Shown here: positions 5,832-6,062 of the stretch, piece after piece
How the letters are laid out: every line of letters starts with the position of its first letter
How positions within the stretch are numbered: position 1 is the first letter of the stretch
From: Acholeplasmataceae bacterium UBA5617
Lineage (GTDB): Bacteria; Bacillota_I; Bacilli_A; Acholeplasmatales; Acholeplasmataceae
Reading direction: 5' to 3'
Length of the DNA: 6,062 bases
Assembly (NCBI GenBank): GCA_002424575.1
Contig: DIKN01000113.1
Coordinates: forward strand, 20,451 to 26,512
Notes under the pieces: generated by a model
Seen by the model: only the letters and a program-made list of their open reading frames with translations
Database searches by the model: none
What the model was told of the DNA's origin: nothing
Made by a program: the position numbers and the translations under genes

Positions 5832-5887
5832 ATTGATCATGAGGGTGACGCTACTTAAATTGAAGAGAAATAAGATAAATGAGGTTT

Positions 5888-5997
5888 GCCTGGCAACGAC
5901 CTATTTTCGCTCCTTGGAACTATCGTCGGCGCTGAAGTGCTTAACTTCTGTGTTCGGCATGGATACAGGTGTGTCCACTTCGCCATCATCACCAGAC
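5888..5997 (-). rRNA. rrf: 5S ribosomal RNA
   Basis: The minus strand carries the conserved 5S segments CCGAACACAGAAGTTAAGC and GGTGATGATGGCGAAG, and its ends pair as GTCTGG with CCAGGC. The resulting length of about 110 bases is normal for Bacillota. The exact ends are inferred from this terminal stem and could be off by a few bases. It lies about 38 bases after the 23S 3' end and before tRNA-Asn, the standard 23S-5S-tRNA order. Confidence 0.95.
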
Positions 5998-6035
5998 TAA
6001 AGTCTTTCAAAACTGAATAAATTGTATATTGCAAA

Positions 6036-6062
6036 GTTAAGTCCTCGACCTATTAGTACCAG
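6036..6062 (-). rRNA. rrl: 23S ribosomal RNA, 3' end only
   Basis: The last 27 bases read on the minus strand as CTGGTACTAATAGGTCGAGG followed by ACTTAAC, which is the conserved 3' terminus of bacterial 23S rRNA as found in Bacillota. The rest of the gene lies beyond the right edge. The 3' boundary is approximate. The spacer to 5S (5998-6035) is AT-rich and shows no gene. Confidence 0.9.

Noticed and set aside
1..6062. CRISPR array, insertion sequence, phage or defence system
   Set aside because: I saw no regularly spaced repeats, transposase, integrase, terminal inverted repeats or defence domains on either strand.

Overview
This is a moderately AT-rich bacterial window with short intergenic gaps, Shine-Dalgarno-led genes and many consensus-like sigma-A promoters. 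It suggests a Bacillota (low-GC Gram-positive) chromosome, perhaps from the Erysipelotrichia/Mollicutes side of the phylum; that placement is a guess. TGA is used as a stop in three genes and tryptophan is read from TGG, so the Mycoplasma code (table 4) is not in use.

Layout from left to right. Bases 1-60 hold a near-perfect minus-strand promoter firing off the left edge, probably towards a stable RNA gene. Bases 119-3550 hold a tight five-gene minus-strand operon, transcribed in the order small GNAT acetyltransferase, uridine kinase (udk), methylthioadenosine/S-adenosylhomocysteine nucleosidase (mtnN/pfs), DJ-1/PfpI protein, MATE efflux transporter. Two junctions are 4-base ATGA overlaps and two are 16-base gaps. 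Bases 3551-3790 are a divergent regulatory region with an extended -10 promoter for each direction and several dyad sequences. Bases 3791-5638 encode, on the plus strand, a P1B-type metal-transporting ATPase with the SPC and HEGST signatures of the P1B-4 (cobalt/iron/zinc efflux) subgroup. Two intrinsic terminators then face each other. From 5755 to the right edge lies the end of a minus-strand rRNA operon: 23S 3' end, 5S rRNA, tRNA-Asn(GTT), terminator.

How the genes fit together. udk and mtnN serve nucleoside salvage and recycling of S-adenosylmethionine by-products. The DJ-1 protein and MATE pump are plausible stress and detoxification partners, but the operon looks like a housekeeping cluster rather than one pathway. 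The metal ATPase is a stand-alone efflux gene with no regulator gene in view; a dyad inside its promoter spacer is the best candidate operator. I found no mobile element, CRISPR array, phage gene or defence system, and no convincing new biological system. The points most worth a second look are the promoter dyads of the ATPase, a long inverted repeat flanking the tRNA, the compact MTA/SAH nucleosidase, and the left-edge promoter.
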